Assembly: GCA_965248815.1 (NCBI GenBank)
Contig: CBDFKK010000007.1
Span: 620,001 to 684,000 of the forward strand
DNA from: CBDFKK01 sp965248815
GTDB lineage: Bacteria > Pseudomonadota > Alphaproteobacteria > SMXP01
DNA length: 64,000 bases
Direction of reading: 5' to 3'
The notes beneath the pieces are model-generated. The model did no database searches. It saw only the letters and a list, made by a program, of their open reading frames with translations, and was not told the DNA's origin. Position 1 is the stretch's first letter. Each line of letters starts with the position of its first letter. A program made the translations under genes and the position numbers. Shown piece by piece: positions 1 through 8,596 of the stretch.

Positions 1-1
1 T

Positions 2-280
2 CTCATCTATCCGTCATCCGCGCTATGGCATCCCCAGTCGAGAACGAGTCTCATCTTGCACAATGCTGAGAGCGGACAAGTTGCAATCCAAGAGATTTCA
101 ATTCCCAGAAGCGGTTCGCGTCTTTGGCGCTATAGCGAGATGTTTGATGCGGATACCCGTTCAAGGGCGGGCGAGGGCGCCTATATCATCGTGCGTGACG
201 CCACCTGCCGGTTATTCGGCTACCATGGAATTCTCGCGGAAAATGGCGGCTTCAGCTTTGACCACATGTTTGGATTCTAG
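2..280 (+). CDS. C-terminal end of an unrecognised protein (cut by window edge)
   Basis: This frame is open from the left edge of the window and ends with TAG, so only the last 92 codons are visible. The end reads like real protein, with 'GEGAYIIVRD' followed by 'RLFGYHGI' and a terminal 'FDHMFGF'. No domain could be recognised. It lies 102 bases upstream of the next gene on the same strand and could belong to the same transcript. A competing frame in the same stretch has a less protein-like composition. The call rests on frame openness and composition only. Confidence 0.45.
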   Translation, partial: LIYPSSALWHPQSRTSLILHNAESGQVAIQEISIPRSGSRLWRYSEMFDADTRSRAGEGAYIIVRDATCRLFGYHGILAENGGFSFDHMFGF

Positions 281-382
281 GTCGTATCGCGCTTTGTCGC
301 TGGCCCGCCGCTATGGGAAGCTGCGGGAATGTTCTATAATTCGAATCTTCATCTTTACTGCGACGCTTAAGGATCACTAACC

Positions 383-730
383 ATGGCTGAAATTAATTCG
401 GATCGCCCCACTTACGCATCGGACTTCATCAAGTCCGACACGGACGACGCGGTCTTTTTGGGAAATGTCCTTTTCGACAACTTGATGACGTCTATGATCG
501 CGTTAGGCTCAGAGGTTTGGGCCAATCGCCGTCGCATGAAGATCATCGAGGTGCTGCTCGAAAAGAAAGGCTCGGTGACGGCGGAAATGATTGAGGCCTA
601 TATGCCGACCGAAGAGGAAGAGGCGGCATGGCAGGTGGAGCGCGATCAATTCATTCAAGCTACGTTCGGCGCGCTCACCCGTGCCGGCAGCGATTTGACG
701 CTGACGTCCGACTGGCCCGAGCAGTCATAA
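383..730 (+). CDS. Small hypothetical acidic protein
   Basis: A 115-residue soluble protein without signal peptide or membrane segment. The start is supported by AAGGA eight bases upstream of ATG. The sequence is acidic and mostly helical, with a middle region 'VWANRRRMKIIEVLLEKKG' followed by an acidic 'PTEEEEAAW' segment. I do not recognise the family. It is followed after 24 bases by a Tat-exported methyltransferase on the same strand, so the two probably share a transcript. A role as helper of that enzyme is inference only. Confidence 0.7.
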   Translation: MAEINSDRPTYASDFIKSDTDDAVFLGNVLFDNLMTSMIALGSEVWANRRRMKIIEVLLEKKGSVTAEMIEAYMPTEEEEAAWQVERDQFIQATFGALTRAGSDLTLTSDWPEQS

Positions 731-754
731 GGTAGACCGGAAGGGATCATATTC

Positions 755-1936
755 ATGCTAAATCGTCGATCACTTTTCGGCGCCAGCGCCGCTGCCTTAT
801 CGACCTTGGCGGCCGCCTTTACGCCTCGCAAAGCTGCGGCAGCGCAGTCATCATTCGACCTAGAAGCCCGGGGCACTAAGGGGCGCTTTGAACGATTGCC
901 GACGCTTCGCCTTGAAAGTCAGCAGGATTTCTTTACTGGATTTCGCAAATGGGTAAATAGAGATTTCACGCGCGCCGCCCAGGAGCGCTTTGAAGTGCTT
1001 CTCGAGGAAAAAGGAATCGATCCGACTGAAGATTTGCCACTGAAAAAGATCCGCAAACTTGTCAAAAACGATCCCGTCATCGGCAGCCAAGCACGGGCTT
1101 GGATCAGCGGACAGCAACTCACTTGGAAAAGTATCCAAGATGATTGTTACGCCAATGCGGACGCCTACCTGGCGGAGATGGAAGCGGCCGAAGAGGCAGG
1201 GCCGGGAACAATAGAACTCAATCCGGACTTAGACATTCCGGATTATACCAAGCACGAAATTCATATTCAGCCTGGCGGCTATGTTGGGGAACCCTTTGCG
1301 GGGCATATCTACCATCACGGCGTCAATGCGTTTTACCAAGGGGGCAATCAGCAAGATGAATTACATGCCAGCCTAGCTGCCAGCGTGCCCACACCGGCCG
1401 ACGGCAGCCTTACGCGCATCCTCGATTTGGGCTGCGGTATCGGTCGACTGTCCAATGCTATGAAAGAGCGTTTTCCCGAGGCGGAAGTTTGGGGGATTGA
1501 TGTCGGCGCTCCCATGCTGCGCTACGGTCATATGCGGTCCGTCGATCTTGGCATTGACTGCAAATTCTCTCAGCGGCTCGCCGAGGACACAAAATTTCCA
1601 GACAATCATTTCGATATTATCGTCTCATATATCGTGTTTCATGAAGTGACCGCCGCAGCTGCCGATCAGATAATCGCAGAAACTCATCGTATCTTGCGAC
1701 CTGGTGGCGTGTTCTATCCGATCGATTTTAGAAGCGGAAAACAGGCTGGCGAGCGGACGGCCTACCAGGAATTTCGATCCTGGTGGGATCACCGATGGAA
1801 CAACGAAGTCTGGCGTCTTGAATATGGCGGCCGCGACTTTGGCGATGCAATCGCGAGCGCCGGCTTTATTGTTGACGAAAGTCGTGATCCCGCACGCGCA
1901 GGACTAGGCTCGATCGTCGCGGTCAAGCCGGCCTAG
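755..1936 (+). CDS. Class I SAM-dependent methyltransferase with Tat signal
   Basis: The C-terminal half is a Rossmann-type methyltransferase with the SAM-binding motif 'ILDLGCGIGRLS' near residue 225 and the later 'HRILRPGGVFYPID' strand. The N-terminus carries a twin-arginine signal, 'NRRSLFG', then a hydrophobic stretch and an Ala-rich cleavage region. About 190 residues of unassigned sequence lie between the signal and the catalytic domain. Export is odd because S-adenosylmethionine is a cytoplasmic metabolite. The gene ends one base from the convergent Tat-signal amine oxidase, so the two may act on one substrate. The substrate is unknown. Confidence 0.85.
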   Translation: MLNRRSLFGASAAALSTLAAAFTPRKAAAAQSSFDLEARGTKGRFERLPTLRLESQQDFFTGFRKWVNRDFTRAAQERFEVLLEEKGIDPTEDLPLKKIRKLVKNDPVIGSQARAWISGQQLTWKSIQDDCYANADAYLAEMEAAEEAGPGTIELNPDLDIPDYTKHEIHIQPGGYVGEPFAGHIYHHGVNAFYQGGNQQDELHASLAASVPTPADGSLTRILDLGCGIGRLSNAMKERFPEAEVWGIDVGAPMLRYGHMRSVDLGIDCKFSQRLAEDTKFPDNHFDIIVSYIVFHEVTAAAADQIIAETHRILRPGGVFYPIDFRSGKQAGERTAYQEFRSWWDHRWNNEVWRLEYGGRDFGDAIASAGFIVDESRDPARAGLGSIVAVKPA

Positions 1937-1937
1937 T

Positions 1938-3380
1938 TTAGGTGCGTTCTAGGATCTCGATGGCAACGCGCTCGCCGGATTCCATTGCCCCTTCCATGCC
2001 TATGTCGATGGTTGAGGTATGCTGGCCGCAGAAATGAATGCGTTCGTGGGGCTCCCATAGTTTGCCATAATAGTCAGTGACGTCGCCCGGTCCCCACACC
2101 ATATAATCGGCGCCGAGGGCAAATTCGTCGAGCTGCCACGAATGGTAGTGGGGTGCTTCGATATTGCCTTTAGCGGCCGGCCGTACATCTTCAATCGCAT
2201 TCAAGACCGCGGCCTTGGCGCCTTCAGGACCTAAGCTATCGAGATATAGGCATTGGTCGTCACGTACGAACGCCGTAATGCTTGTGACCTCTTCAAGGGT
2301 CTCACCTAATCGAAACGGCACAACAAATCCTGCGGGTCCGTCGGTCCACATCATCAAAGGTATGCCGTCCTCTTCCCAAAACGGCTTATTGGGCACCAGA
2401 TGCACCTGGCTGCAGCGGGCGTAAGTTGCGGTGTGGACGGCACGTTGCTGCACTCCGGTCAAAACCGGATCGAAGCGCAACAGCCGCAACACCGTCAGCG
2501 GTAAAGTGCAAATGACGTGGGGCGCCCGATACCGGGTACTGTCGGTGCAGACGACATCGGCACCGTCGGCTTCGGAACGAATGCCCGATACTTTCTTGCC
2601 GAACAAAATGTCACTTTTGAGATTGGCCGCTATGCCCTCCGGGACCCGAATATTGCCTCCCTTGCCTGTGTCATTCACCGGGCCGTCGGCTTGCTGTGTC
2701 TTGATCCATAAGTCACGCTGAAGAAAGGGTAGAAGTGAGACGTCATGCGCCGATCCGCCATGGCTGAAATTCGTATTGATGGCGAGTTCGATCACAGCAT
2801 CGCTCGCTCCTTGCTGACGCAAAAAGTCGTAAAGCGAAATGTCGTATTCAGCGAATTTCGGATCGGCCCAATCGTCCAGCGCCTCTAAAGGATTCATGGC
2901 TGAAATCGTTGGGCCGCGATACTGCCATGGCATCGTTTCCTTCATATCATCTGGGAATGGATTGCGAGGCGAGTTTGGCCATTCCTCTGGTGAAATCACT
3001 TTCCCGTCGAGAACGAGCGCTTGGTCTCTCATATACTTCATGCGCTCCACGTTGCTTTCGAGTTCGACCCCGAACCGTTCCGCTGCGCTGCGCAAGCGTG
3101 GGTAAGCACCAGCGATGGCATTGGCGCCGCCTTCTGGGCTGCCAGGAACTGTGTCGACGGAAAACACCCGCCCGCCGACGCGTTGGCGGCCCTCCAGAAT
3201 AATGACGTTGAATCCCTGGTCCTCCAGGTTAAGCGCGGCATTGAGGCCGGAAAGTCCGGCGCCGATTACGATGACGTCGGCGTCTGTCTGTGCACGTGCA
3301 GCTCGTGGCGTGGCAAAAGCTAGAGACGCAGCAGCCGTGGTTTGCAGAAGTTGTCGCCTTGAAATGTTTTCAATGGTCAT
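1938..3380 (-). CDS. Tat-exported flavin amine oxidase family protein
   Basis: A 480-residue FAD-dependent oxidoreductase of the monoamine oxidase/phytoene desaturase superfamily. It begins with the Tat signal 'SRRQLLQ' and a cleavage-type 'ARAQ'. The ADP-binding fold 'VIVIGAGLSGLNAALNL' and the 'GRQRVGGRVFS' motif follow immediately. The C-terminal FAD-contact segment 'HFCGQHTS...GMEGAMESG' is present, so the enzyme looks complete. A folded FAD protein fits Tat export. It likely oxidises an amine or related substrate in the periplasm. It converges on the exported methyltransferase with one base between them, which suggests a linked function. Confidence 0.9.
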   Translation of the reverse strand: MTIENISRRQLLQTTAAASLAFATPRAARAQTDADVIVIGAGLSGLNAALNLEDQGFNVIILEGRQRVGGRVFSVDTVPGSPEGGANAIAGAYPRLRSAAERFGVELESNVERMKYMRDQALVLDGKVISPEEWPNSPRNPFPDDMKETMPWQYRGPTISAMNPLEALDDWADPKFAEYDISLYDFLRQQGASDAVIELAINTNFSHGGSAHDVSLLPFLQRDLWIKTQQADGPVNDTGKGGNIRVPEGIAANLKSDILFGKKVSGIRSEADGADVVCTDSTRYRAPHVICTLPLTVLRLLRFDPVLTGVQQRAVHTATYARCSQVHLVPNKPFWEEDGIPLMMWTDGPAGFVVPFRLGETLEEVTSITAFVRDDQCLYLDSLGPEGAKAAVLNAIEDVRPAAKGNIEAPHYHSWQLDEFALGADYMVWGPGDVTDYYGKLWEPHERIHFCGQHTSTIDIGMEGAMESGERVAIEILERT

Positions 3381-3623
3381 ATTGCGCCCTCTCGCCTATT
3401 CGGCCGGTTTTGGTCTTGGCTCTTCTTGACGAGTTTAGCGGCTTCGAGGTTGGAGCCATAGCTTGAGCTGATGGGATTTGAAGAGATTTGGAAGGTTCCT
3501 CACAGTGGGCAAAGAAGCGAAGCTGAGGAAACGGATGAGCTTCAACTTGCCGTTGCGAGAACGGGTAGCGGTTCCTAAACTCCATTCAACGTGTGGCCGC
3601 TGCGACGAATGAAAGGAACAACC

Positions 3624-4484
3624 ATGTTGAAAAGACTTATCGGCAACGGAATGGGGCTCATCCTCATAGCTATTCTAATTGTTCCCGCATTGTCCGTTCG
3701 CGCGCAGACAGATGGCGCGGCACCAACTGTGCTGATCACGGGGTCCAACCGGGGTCTTGGATTTCACTTTGCGCAGCAATTCGCGCAAGCGGGCTGGAAC
3801 GTGATTGCGACCGCGCGCAACCCTGATAAGGCTCAAGACCTAAAGGGGGTAGCTGCGGAGTATCCAAACCTCGTGATCGAAGAGTTGGACATTACAGATG
3901 AAGCCGAAATTGCTGCGCTTGCAGAAAAATATAGCGGCAAGCCGATAGATGTATTCCTCAACAATGCTGCACGCCTCGGCGAGATTAGCCGTCAAAATTT
4001 CGGCTCGATCGACTACGGCCTGTTTAGCGAAATCTTGGAAACAAATGTCATTGGTACGATCAGAGTCACAGAGGCATTTATCGAAAACGTTGCTATCAGC
4101 GATCAGAAAAAAATTATTGTCATGGGAAGTGGCACCGGCTCAAACGAAATCGGGCACCAGACAAACAATTTTTATGCCTACCGCTCTAGCAAAGCCGCGC
4201 TGCATTTTGCATCAGCGCACATGGCTGCCGACTTGAAGGACCGGGGCATCGCCGTCGTCCTCCTCGAACCCGGCTTCGCCGATTCCCGCGGCATTATGAC
4301 TATGAAGATCGAAGACGCGCCAGACCAGGAAACGCGCGAATTGGTAGAGCGCATTCAAGGCTCAGGCGCTCAAATGCTCGACCCCGCCGTGTCGGTGGCG
4401 GGCATGATCCAAGTGATCGCAGATGTCGACCTAGAGAAATCTGGCCAGTTCTTGCTCCATGATGGGTCGAATGTTCCATTTTAG
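3624..4484 (+). CDS. Short-chain dehydrogenase/reductase with signal peptide (copy 1)
   Basis: An SDR-family NAD(P)-dependent oxidoreductase of 286 residues. ATG at 3624 is chosen because AAAGGA lies six bases upstream; longer starts lack a site. The N-terminus is a Sec-type signal ending 'VRAQ'. The cofactor motif 'TGSNRGLG', the 'NNAA' motif and the catalytic 'YRSSK' (YxxxK) are all present. A secreted SDR is unusual, since NAD(P)H is not normally available outside the cytoplasm. The next gene is a close paralogue 63 bases downstream, so the pair arose by tandem duplication. The substrate is unknown. Confidence 0.88.
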   Translation: MLKRLIGNGMGLILIAILIVPALSVRAQTDGAAPTVLITGSNRGLGFHFAQQFAQAGWNVIATARNPDKAQDLKGVAAEYPNLVIEELDITDEAEIAALAEKYSGKPIDVFLNNAARLGEISRQNFGSIDYGLFSEILETNVIGTIRVTEAFIENVAISDQKKIIVMGSGTGSNEIGHQTNNFYAYRSSKAALHFASAHMAADLKDRGIAVVLLEPGFADSRGIMTMKIEDAPDQETRELVERIQGSGAQMLDPAVSVAGMIQVIADVDLEKSGQFLLHDGSNVPF

Positions 4485-4547
4485 ACCCCAAAGCTGGCCG
4501 ATCTTAGCCTGTGAAAATCTACAGTTTGCACGAAGGAGCAAAGAAAA

Positions 4548-5408
4548 ATGCGAGTTCGATTCCTATCCGTAATTTGCGTCGCCGCGATAACGGCGACGGT
4601 TTTAATGTCGGCGCCGATAGCACAAGCGCAAGAGAGTGAAGCCGCCCCAACTGTCCTCATCACAGGTTCGAATAGGGGGCTAGGCTTTCACTTTGCCAAA
4701 CAATTTGCTGAAGCTGGGTGGAATGTCATCGCGACAACCCGCCATCCCGATACGGCCGACGCTCTTAAGGAGTTGAGTGCTGAGCATCCTAACGTATCAA
4801 TCGAGGATCTCGACATCACGGACGATGCTGATATTGAGGCGCTCGCCGGAAAATATCGCGGTCAACCCATTGATATTTTATTGAACAATGCAGCCCGCCT
4901 CGGTGAACTCAGCAAGCAGAATTTCGGATCGATCGACTACGAGCTCTTTCGAGAGATATTTGAAGTAAATGTCATTGGCACAATGAAGGTGACGGAAGCG
5001 TTAATTGAAAATGTTGCGGCCAGCGATCAAAAGAAAATTGTAAATATGGGCAGTGCGGCTGGTTCGATTGAGCGCGGTCATCAGTCTGGAAATCTGTATG
5101 CGTATCGCTCAACTAAAGCTGCATTGCATTTCGCGACGCGTCACGTTGCTTTTGAAATGAAGGATCGTGGAATCATCACGGTCATCATGGAGCCGGGCTT
5201 CACGGATTCAAAAGGCCTTTTAACCATGAAGCTCGAAGACGCGCCTGACCAAGAGACGCGGGAGATGGCCGAGCGACTCCAATCGAGGAACGCGCAAATG
5301 ACGGATCCAGCTGATTCCGTCGCGGCAATGATCAAAATTATTGCTGATATCACAATCGACAATGCGGGCGATTTTCTTCTTTTCGATGGTTCGACGATAC
5401 CGTACTGA
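4548..5408 (+). CDS. Short-chain dehydrogenase/reductase with signal peptide (copy 2)
   Basis: A 286-residue paralogue of the preceding SDR that matches it along its whole length, including 'TGSNRGLG', 'NNAARLGE' and the 'YRSTK' catalytic motif. It has its own signal peptide ending 'IAQAQ' and a good ribosome site (AAGGAG nine bases before ATG). The signal peptides have diverged much more than the mature domains. That pattern suggests export is kept by selection while its sequence drifts. The 3' end abuts the truncated stump of a redoxin gene on the opposite strand. Confidence 0.88.
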   Translation: MRVRFLSVICVAAITATVLMSAPIAQAQESEAAPTVLITGSNRGLGFHFAKQFAEAGWNVIATTRHPDTADALKELSAEHPNVSIEDLDITDDADIEALAGKYRGQPIDILLNNAARLGELSKQNFGSIDYELFREIFEVNVIGTMKVTEALIENVAASDQKKIVNMGSAAGSIERGHQSGNLYAYRSTKAALHFATRHVAFEMKDRGIITVIMEPGFTDSKGLLTMKLEDAPDQETREMAERLQSRNAQMTDPADSVAAMIKIIADITIDNAGDFLLFDGSTIPY

Positions 5409-5411
5409 CGA

Positions 5412-5579
5412 TTCGCCGCGCGCCACCTCGTTTTGATCAAGCGGGGTGCCGATATCGGGAATCACGGTGCCGACGGCCGGACTAAGATCCTCTGCGTGTG
5501 CCGGCCTATCGCTTAATAAGACTGCCGCCGTAAAAAGCGACAGTACGGTAAAGACATTCAATTTCAGCAAGTGTTTCAC
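5412..5579 (-). pseudogene. 5' stump of an exported redoxin/SCO-like gene
   Basis: The frame opens with GTG behind a strong GGGAGG site and encodes a signal peptide ending 'PAHAED'. It then reads 'VGTVIPDIGTPLDQ', resembling the start of redoxin/SCO-type thiol proteins ('VG..P.....DQ.G'). After about 56 codons the similarity stops at the 3' end of the opposing SDR gene. The frame runs on to 5220, but only as antisense of that gene. No CxxC active site remains, so the product cannot be a working redoxin. The most likely history is truncation when the SDR pair arrived. Confidence 0.5.
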
Positions 5580-5828
5580 ATTTTCCTCCCACGTCCTGTT
5601 CTACGAGCCAACTCTGATAGGCTGTAAAATCTTCACGAACGCTAGCGCCGCTGGACGGGCAACAAAGGCGTTTTACACGCCTATCACGGCCAATCGCAGA
5701 GATGTGACCAGAGTTTGTCCTCATCTTTTTCTCGTCACAGTTAGGTCCCAATGACCGCAAGGTTGATTGGTATCTAAGTTGCATTAAAACCACCGCAGAT
5801 TCGAAAAATGTGGAGCCATGGTGTGGTC

Positions 5829-6029
5829 ATGAATGGGGAAAAATCGAATACACTCGAAGTCGTCTTCTCGCTTTTGGAGGACTACGAACGGCAATTGGAC
5901 TGTGCGGTCGAACGCGGCGAGATTGACGTCTGCAAGAAATGGGAACTCATTAGGCGCAAGCGAGAGGATCTACTCATAGAAGAGTCGGAAGCCAGGCCTC
6001 AATACCGGCCGGAACGCTGCAACAGCTAG
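5829..6029 (+). CDS. Small hypothetical protein
   Basis: A 66-residue soluble protein, highly charged and probably helical ('LEDYERQLDCAVERGE', then 'RRKREDLL'). I use the internal ATG at 5829 as start; one 21 bases upstream is also possible and neither has a strong ribosome site. No family is recognised. It stands alone between two oppositely oriented genes. Confidence 0.4.
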   Translation: MNGEKSNTLEVVFSLLEDYERQLDCAVERGEIDVCKKWELIRRKREDLLIEESEARPQYRPERCNS

Positions 6030-6093
6030 CGCTGGACCAATTAATCCATTCCCGTATTTAGATTTTGGTATTGCCGGATGGAATTCGAAAGCT

Positions 6094-6852
6094 TTAGTTA
6101 GCGGAGGCGGATTTAACGGCGTTTCGTAATTCGTCGATTTCCTCCAACGTTGCAGGGGGTTTTAGCCACAGGGGTGCTTCGTTGCGTACGATCTCCGTAA
6201 TCTGATCCGGCATGTCGTCGAAGCTGGAATAGCGCCACGCCACCGCGCGCGACATGATCGGTCCTGGTCCGTAAGCCACCCAAACGTGTTGATAGCGCTC
6301 TTGCTCGTTCAAGTCCCTATTAGGCTGAATATAAAAATCAGAATTTTCGAATTTCCCTGGACCGCGTTCAATGAAGACCGGGTAGTTGAACCAAATTACT
6401 TCGCCTATGCGCTTGACAGAGTATCGGTCGCGCGAGGCAGCAAGATGCGACACGCGTTCCCCGCTCCGCGATTCGACACTGTAAATGATATCGTCGTCCA
6501 CGAGCTCATAAGTTTTGACTTGATACTCGTAGGCGATCGGTTCCATATCGAGACGCTCTCCGGTATCCGGATCGAACCAGAAAAATATTTTGCGCGACAA
6601 GTGAGTCGCCTTCGCCGGATTATCAGGATCGCGCAAAAGATGTCCTGTATCGAAGCCAATCATTTTGGAGGTTGTTGTGCCGTCGGGAAATGATTTCAAC
6701 TGGCCTTCGGCATACCAATATTTGGGCGACGTGCCGTCACCTACTCGCATGTCGAGCCAAGCGTCGAACAACTCTTGGGTAAAACCTTCAGCCCTGGCCG
6801 ATAGCGGTAAGATCAGAGCGATTAAAGTCAACAATCTAATGGCGGCTCGCAT
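6094..6852 (-). CDS. Exported DUF1838 family protein
   Basis: A 252-residue protein with signal peptide 'MRAAIRLLTLIALILPL' ending 'ARAE'. The start is fixed by GGAGGG five bases upstream. The body fits the DUF1838 family: a Tyr/Trp-rich beta protein with 'FFWFDPDTGE' and 'VWVAYGPGPIMSRAVAWRYSS'. Family members have no firm biochemical role; many sit near secreted oxidoreductases. It is divergent from the neighbouring hydrolase, with overlapping promoter space. Cell location should be periplasmic. Confidence 0.75.
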   Translation of the reverse strand: MRAAIRLLTLIALILPLSARAEGFTQELFDAWLDMRVGDGTSPKYWYAEGQLKSFPDGTTTSKMIGFDTGHLLRDPDNPAKATHLSRKIFFWFDPDTGERLDMEPIAYEYQVKTYELVDDDIIYSVESRSGERVSHLAASRDRYSVKRIGEVIWFNYPVFIERGPGKFENSDFYIQPNRDLNEQERYQHVWVAYGPGPIMSRAVAWRYSSFDDMPDQITEIVRNEAPLWLKPPATLEEIDELRNAVKSASAN

Positions 6853-6945
6853 GAATCCCTCCGTAGTTGACATGCCATATCGGCATCGTATCAGAATGCT
6901 CGCGCCGGTCACGCCAAGAACAAAGTGATCAATGGGATTCACTTC

Positions 6946-7737
6946 ATGCCGCTTTTTCGAACATCTGGACAGGAAATTTACTTCGACGTCGCGGGAGAGG
7001 GTCGGCCAATCATATTGCTACATGCCTTTCTGACTTCAGCTGAAATGTGGACGGCGCAAGTGGAAGTGCTCTCACATCAATATCGAGTGATAACACTCGA
7101 TTGGCCGGGCCACGGCCGTTCGGCGCCGGCGGCTCCTTTTACGCTCGATGGTCTTACTAATCATGTCGTTGCTTTGCTTGATCATCTCAAGATTGATCGC
7201 GCCGTCTGGGCCGGCGTTTCCATGGGTGGCATGGTAGCAATTCGAGGTGCGCTGAACTACGCCAATCGCGTCTCGGGATTGATGCTTATGAGTACTCATG
7301 CGGGGCAGGAGACGCTCTACAACAAGATTCAGTATCGCGCTCTTGAAATAGTGGTCCGCCCATTTGGAATGAATCCTTTCTTGCCGGCCATCATGCCTCT
7401 TATGTTTGGTGCAACTGCCAGAAGAACCAATAAAAGATTGGTCGATACTTGGCGCGAATATGTGGCTGGACTCCATGTACCATCTATGGTCCATGCGTTG
7501 GATGCGTTGATGGTGCGTGAGCCGCTGATCCACTGTCTTTCAAATGTTGTTGCGCCGACGCTGGTTCTTGTCGGTGATGAAGACAAAACTTTGCCTCCTC
7601 CGTACAGCGAAGATATCTCTGCTCGAATTCCTGGCGCGAAGCTGATTGAAATTCCCGCCGCTGGCCATCTGGCCGCCCTTGAACGCCCTGAGTTGGTCAA
7701 TCCGCAAATTTTGCAATTTCTCAGTAGCATCGAGTGA
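6946..7737 (+). CDS. Alpha/beta hydrolase
   Basis: A 263-residue alpha/beta-fold hydrolase resembling 3-oxoadipate enol-lactonases and related esterases. It has the oxyanion region 'LLHAF', the nucleophile elbow 'GVSMGG' (Ser near residue 93), an acid in 'VGDEDKTLPP' and the catalytic His in 'AAGHLAALERP'. The ATG at 6946 is used; a GTG 21 bases upstream is an alternative. The natural substrate cannot be told from sequence. The gene is followed on the same strand by tlyA after about 95 bases. Confidence 0.85.
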   Translation: MPLFRTSGQEIYFDVAGEGRPIILLHAFLTSAEMWTAQVEVLSHQYRVITLDWPGHGRSAPAAPFTLDGLTNHVVALLDHLKIDRAVWAGVSMGGMVAIRGALNYANRVSGLMLMSTHAGQETLYNKIQYRALEIVVRPFGMNPFLPAIMPLMFGATARRTNKRLVDTWREYVAGLHVPSMVHALDALMVREPLIHCLSNVVAPTLVLVGDEDKTLPPPYSEDISARIPGAKLIEIPAAGHLAALERPELVNPQILQFLSSIE

Positions 7738-7831
7738 CTTTCAACACCTCCGTGAGCACCTTCAATTGTGGCGCTTGAAAGTGGGTGTTAGATTCGATCG
7801 TGCTCAACAGCCAATTCCAAAACTGAGTTTG

Positions 7832-8596
7832 ATGTCATTGATTTCAAAAAAACGGGTAGACGTTTTGTTGGTAGAGCGTGAGCTAGTGCAGAGCCGGGCG
7901 CGTGCGCAGGCCGAAATCGTAGCCGGCCGCGTTTGGTGTGATGGTAAACAGGTCATCAAGGCAAATACTAAACTGTCCGTTGACGCGCGCTTAGAACTCA
8001 AGGGGAATGAGGTTCAATGGGTCTCTCGCGCAGCCGTGAAGCTTGAGCATGCGCTCAATCACTTTTCCATTGATCTCACGGAAAAGGTCGTGCTTGATGT
8101 TGGTTCGTCAACGGGTGGATTTACGCAGGTGGCTCTCGCTTATGGTGCTGCCAGAGTCTACGCCGTTGATGTCGGTCATGATCAACTGCATAAAAGTTTA
8201 AAGGCCAATCAACGGGTCACGCATCTTGAAGGTGTCAATGCGCGCTATCTCACTGCGCAAAAAATTTCTGAAGCGATTGACGTTGTCGTTTGCGATGTGA
8301 GTTTTATCGGCCTGGAGAAACTCTTGTCAGAGCCCATAAAGCTGACGAAAGATAAGGCCATGTTGGTCGCGCTCATTAAGCCTCAATTCGAAGCGGGACC
8401 CGGGCAAGTCGACAGAAGCGGTGTGATCAATGATGATGAACTTCAACAAAATATCTGCGCGCGCGTGCGGGCCTGGATTGATGTCCAGCCCGCGTGGGGC
8501 ACTCTGGGAACCATTGAAAGCCCCATTCGAGGATCAAACGGAAATCGGGAATTTTTAGTTGCAGCGCAAAAGGACACAAAAGCCGCGCCGGTATAA
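7832..8596 (+). CDS. tlyA: TlyA family rRNA 2'-O-methyltransferase
   Basis: A 254-residue protein with an N-terminal S4 RNA-binding domain ('KRVDVLLVERELVQSRARA') and an FtsJ-like methyltransferase domain starting 'VVLDVGSSTGGFTQVAL'. Later motifs 'VCDVSFIGLEKLL' and 'LIKPQFEAG' are diagnostic of the TlyA/hemolysin A family, which 2'-O-methylates cytidines in 16S/23S rRNA. ATG 7832 is chosen because the S4 domain begins there. The next gene, another RNA methyltransferase, overlaps its 3' end by 38 bases, indicating translational coupling. Confidence 0.92.
   Translation: MSLISKKRVDVLLVERELVQSRARAQAEIVAGRVWCDGKQVIKANTKLSVDARLELKGNEVQWVSRAAVKLEHALNHFSIDLTEKVVLDVGSSTGGFTQVALAYGAARVYAVDVGHDQLHKSLKANQRVTHLEGVNARYLTAQKISEAIDVVVCDVSFIGLEKLLSEPIKLTKDKAMLVALIKPQFEAGPGQVDRSGVINDDELQQNICARVRAWIDVQPAWGTLGTIESPIRGSNGNREFLVAAQKDTKAAPV

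Noticed and set aside
63..380. A second frame at the left edge
   Set aside because: It overlaps a more protein-like frame that is open to the edge, has no ribosome site and an irregular composition.
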